NCBI GenBank assembly: GCA_934646965.1
Contig: CAKUEZ010000001.1
Coordinates: 1 to 61,293 of the forward strand
Source of the DNA: an uncultured Collinsella sp.
GTDB lineage: Bacteria > Actinomycetota > Coriobacteriia > Coriobacteriales > Coriobacteriaceae
Direction of reading: 5' to 3'
Length of the DNA: 61,293 nt
Both the position numbers and the translations under genes were made by a program. The notes beneath the pieces are model-generated. The model was given only the letters and a program-made list of their open reading frames with translations. It did not search any database and had not been told where the DNA came from. Each line of letters starts with the position of its first letter. Position 1 is the first letter of the stretch. Positions 58,493 through 61,293 of the stretch are shown here, in pieces.

Positions 58493-61293
58493 ATGGATCT
58501 TTCGACCTTGATGCCGCAACAGCTGCAGATCGTCAAAACGCTCGACCGTCCGCTGTTTGTCTCGGCCGGCGCCGGCTCTGGCAAGACCTTTACCCTCACG
58601 CGCCGCATCGTCTACGCGCTCTCGCCCGAATCCGGTCCGTTCGTCGAGCATTTGGACCAGGTGCTCGCCATCACCTTTACCAAAGACGCCGCGGCCGAGA
58701 TTCGCGACCGCGTGCGCCGCGCGCTCATCGACGAGGGCATGGACGAGGAGGCCCTGACCGTCGACGACGCATGGATCTCGACCATTCACGGCATGTGCTC
58801 GCGTATTCTGCGCGCGCACGCGCTGGAGCTGGGCATCGATCCCGAGTTCACGGTGCTCACGGATACCGACGAGCTCATGGATCAGGCTGTTGAGCACGTG
58901 CTGGCCCGCGCGACGGCACCCGATGCCGCACCCGAGCTCGCCGCTTCGCTTAAAAGCCTCTACGCATGGTATCCCATGGCGGGCGAGGGCGGCCCCTTTG
59001 GCGCCGGCACCACCATCAAGGGCCTGGTGCGCGACTTGCTGGAGCTGTCGAGCCAGTTGCCGGGCGGCATGGACGACGTGCATGTGGCGCGCGGTCAGGC
59101 CGACACCTCGGCACTTGCCGATGCCTATCGCGCAGCGCTCGGTGCGAGCAAAGCTGCGACCGAGAAGGCGCAGGTGGCACTTGACGCCATCGACGCGTTC
59201 GAGGCGAGCGGCAAGATCATGGCCGATGCGGCGCGACTCATGATGTCGTGCGCCATGCCGCGCGCGAGCAAGGCGTTTCCCAAGGAGCAGGTCGAGCTGC
59301 TCAAGGCCGAGGCGGCCGATGCGTTTATCAATATCGTGCTTGCTTGCGGTGGCCCGGCGCTCGACGCGCTGGTGGGCTTGGCCCGCTCTGTCGAGGCCGA
59401 GTATCGCGCGCTGAAGGCTGCCCAGTCCGCCCTCGATAACAACGATCTGCTGCGCATGGCCTACGAGGCGTTGCGCGACTATCCGGCCATTCGGGCTGCC
59501 TACGAGGGTCGCTTTAAGATGGTCATGATCGACGAGTTCCAGGATACCGATCAGATGCAGGTCGATTTGATCCGTTACCTGACGGGCGCGGGCGAGCGCG
59601 CGCTGTGCACCGTGGGCGATGCACAGCAGTCGATCTATCGCTTCCGCGGCGCCGAGGTCGAGGTGTTCCGTCGCCAGGAGCGCAAAGTGGGCGCCTCGGG
59701 GGCGGCCGAGGCGGCGGCCGACGCTGACGCTCCCGCCGGCGAGCTCGTCAAGCTCGTGCGCAACTTCCGCAGCCACGACGAGGTGCTGCGCTATGTGGCA
59801 CGCGTCTTTGACGGCGACGACGGTGGCCTGATGCAGGGCTTTTTGGATCTTGAGGCGAGCGACGAGCGCAAGGACACGCTGGCGGCAGATGCCTCGCGTC
59901 GTCAGGCCCTCTTTGTTGCCGGCGGTAGCACGCAGGACCGTACGCTGGCAAAAGCCCGTGCGATTGCCGAACGCTTCCGCTCGCTTGCCGATGCGGGCCA
60001 GCCCCAGGGCGGCATGGTGCTGTTGTTGGGCCGCATGACCAACGCCGACGTCTACGCCCAGGCTTTCCGTGACCAGGGGCTCGACTGCGTCATCGCGGGC
60101 GGCTCGGTCTTTGCGCAGGCTGCCGAGGTGCAGACGGTGCGCGCCCTGGTTTGTGCGCTCGCCAATCCGGCGGACACAGCGCAGGGCCTTATGCCCGTGC
60201 TGGCCTCGCCGATGTTTGCCCTGGGCGCCCAGGAGTTTCTGGCGCTGGCGACCAAGGTCGATGACCAGACAGGGGAGACCTCGCGCCGGAATATCGACGC
60301 GGGTATCATGAGCGATTTCGACGTACCGGGCCTACAGGACTTGCCGCTCGTGACGCGCGCCCGCGAGGTGCTGCGCTATGCGCTTCGTCGCGTGGGCCGC
60401 GATTCGTTCGCGGCGATCGCGCGCGACGTGGTCAACGCCTCGGGCTGGTTTGTGCGCCTGGCGCAGCGCGGGCCCGAGGGCAAGGCCATTGCCGCCAACG
60501 TGCTCAAGGCGCTCGATGCCGTGGCCGAGGCGGAGGCCGAGCTCGGCAACTCGCCGCGCTCCATCGTGCTGGCTTTCGACCGCTTCTTGGCGGGCAAGGA
60601 GGCCCCGGGTGCCCTCAACGAGGAGGGCGACGGCGCGGTGCGCATCATGACGGTGCATGCGTCCAAGGGTCTGGAGTATCCGGTCGTGGCCGTTGCCGAG
60701 TGCTTTGGCGTGCGCAAATCGTCCGGTGCGGCGCAGATGGGCCGTGTCGACGGCGGAGCACAGGTCGTGGCGCTGCCGGCGCGCTTCGACGGCGTGAAGC
60801 TCGCGGACGGCACGTTTGTAAAGGGCGATGACGTCAAAAAGCAGTTTGAGCATGCGTTTAAGGGCAAGGGCACGTCGCTGTGGCTGCCGCCCGAGCTCAT
60901 GGAGGACGTCTGCGCGACGGGTTCACCTGCTGAGGCATTTGCCCGCCTGCGCAACGACGACCTGCAGCTTTCGCTCGAGGAGCGGGCTCGTTTGCTCTAC
61001 GTCGCCATGACGCGTGCCCGCGAGTTGGTCATTCTGGCGATGGATGCCGGCGTAAGCCGCGGCAAGGTGACGGCGCCGACCTTCGACGTCGAGACTGATC
61101 TGACCTACGACGTGCTGCGCCGCATTCTGCCGACCGACGCTCTGGACATGCCACAGCTCGATGCCGACCGCCTGGTGTTCGACAACTCCAAGCCGGGCGA
61201 CTACGAGCTCATCTCGCTGGCGGACTTTACCTTTGGCGAGCAGGCGTTTGAAGCCAATGCTTCGTTGGATGCCGAGGGCAGGCTTGTCCGCGG
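58493..61293 (+). CDS. addA: AddA-like UvrD/RecB helicase-nuclease (cut by window end)
   Basis: 933 residues are visible from ATG 58493, where GTAAGGAGGGG precedes; the C-terminal nuclease domain lies outside. Helicase motifs are in order: SAGAGSGKT (I), ITFTKDAAAEI (Ia), VMIDEFQDTD (II), GDAQQSIYRFRGAE (III), VRNFRSH (IV), MTVHASKGLEYPVV (V) and LLYVAMTRARE (VI). It is the ATP-driven 3'-5' motor and one nuclease of the AddAB complex that resects double-strand breaks. It is co-translated with addB. Confidence 0.95.
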   Translation, partial: MDLSTLMPQQLQIVKTLDRPLFVSAGAGSGKTFTLTRRIVYALSPESGPFVEHLDQVLAITFTKDAAAEIRDRVRRALIDEGMDEEALTVDDAWISTIHGMCSRILRAHALELGIDPEFTVLTDTDELMDQAVEHVLARATAPDAAPELAASLKSLYAWYPMAGEGGPFGAGTTIKGLVRDLLELSSQLPGGMDDVHVARGQADTSALADAYRAALGASKAATEKAQVALDAIDAFEASGKIMADAARLMMSCAMPRASKAFPKEQVELLKAEAADAFINIVLACGGPALDALVGLARSVEAEYRALKAAQSALDNNDLLRMAYEALRDYPAIRAAYEGRFKMVMIDEFQDTDQMQVDLIRYLTGAGERALCTVGDAQQSIYRFRGAEVEVFRRQERKVGASGAAEAAADADAPAGELVKLVRNFRSHDEVLRYVARVFDGDDGGLMQGFLDLEASDERKDTLAADASRRQALFVAGGSTQDRTLAKARAIAERFRSLADAGQPQGGMVLLLGRMTNADVYAQAFRDQGLDCVIAGGSVFAQAAEVQTVRALVCALANPADTAQGLMPVLASPMFALGAQEFLALATKVDDQTGETSRRNIDAGIMSDFDVPGLQDLPLVTRAREVLRYALRRVGRDSFAAIARDVVNASGWFVRLAQRGPEGKAIAANVLKALDAVAEAEAELGNSPRSIVLAFDRFLAGKEAPGALNEEGDGAVRIMTVHASKGLEYPVVAVAECFGVRKSSGAAQMGRVDGGAQVVALPARFDGVKLADGTFVKGDDVKKQFEHAFKGKGTSLWLPPELMEDVCATGSPAEAFARLRNDDLQLSLEERARLLYVAMTRARELVILAMDAGVSRGKVTAPTFDVETDLTYDVLRRILPTDALDMPQLDADRLVFDNSKPGDYELISLADFTFGEQAFEANASLDAEGRLVR

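Overview
The window looks like a chromosomal segment of a high-GC anaerobic gut actinobacterium of the Coriobacteriia, most likely Collinsella or a close relative. This rests on coding density, codon use, and gene content: an [FeFe]-hydrogenase, a PTS/GH4 sugar operon, AddAB, and a large set of small zinc-ribbon membrane proteins. It is inference from content; no marker RNA is present. I saw no tRNA, rRNA, CRISPR array, integrase or transposase gene.

Region 1 (about 1-27.8 kb) is the unusual part. It is a phospho-signalling island with four Ser/Thr protein kinases, one PP2C phosphatase, four FHA-domain proteins, eight proteins with the same CxxC-x10-CxxC zinc ribbon (most with membrane segments), a membrane-anchored acidic protein with nine TxxL repeats, and a 1345-residue Ig-like surface protein. 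Seven of its transcription units carry the same palindrome, TGTTGCGCAACA or a close variant, 60-105 nt before the start codon. This suggests one regulator controls the island. A possible model: kinases phosphorylate Thr motifs in the scaffold and FHA proteins, FHA domains read them, the phosphatase resets them, and the WG-repeat, Ig-like and other ectodomains contact the outside. At its right end an array of six 56-nt palindromic units with about 80-bp period flanks the last zinc-ribbon gene on both sides.

Region 2 (28-36 kb) has a DEAD-box RNA helicase with a long Arg/Gly tail, a flavodoxin-ferredoxin protein, and a catabolic operon: PTS EIIA, a LicT/BglG antiterminator, a PTS EIICB and a GH4 6-phospho-alpha-glucosidase, with an antiterminator-type hairpin in the leader.

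Region 3 (36-42.4 kb) is a tightly packed redox and transport operon: a NuoF-GltD fusion flavoprotein, an [FeFe]-hydrogenase, a Tat/lipobox substrate-binding protein, and an ABC permease fused to a compact ATPase.

Region 4 (42.4-61.3 kb) is mostly housekeeping and accessory genes: a RelB/DinJ-like orphan antitoxin, CPBP protease, YgiQ, a DUF1275 protein, a FucO-like dehydrogenase, an M42 peptidase, a HipA-like kinase between two matching palindromes, MnmA, CysK, an Rrf2 regulator, a holin-like protein, a YerC-like protein, AddB and AddA (cut by the window end). GGGAC-core palindromes resembling REP elements are scattered through it.
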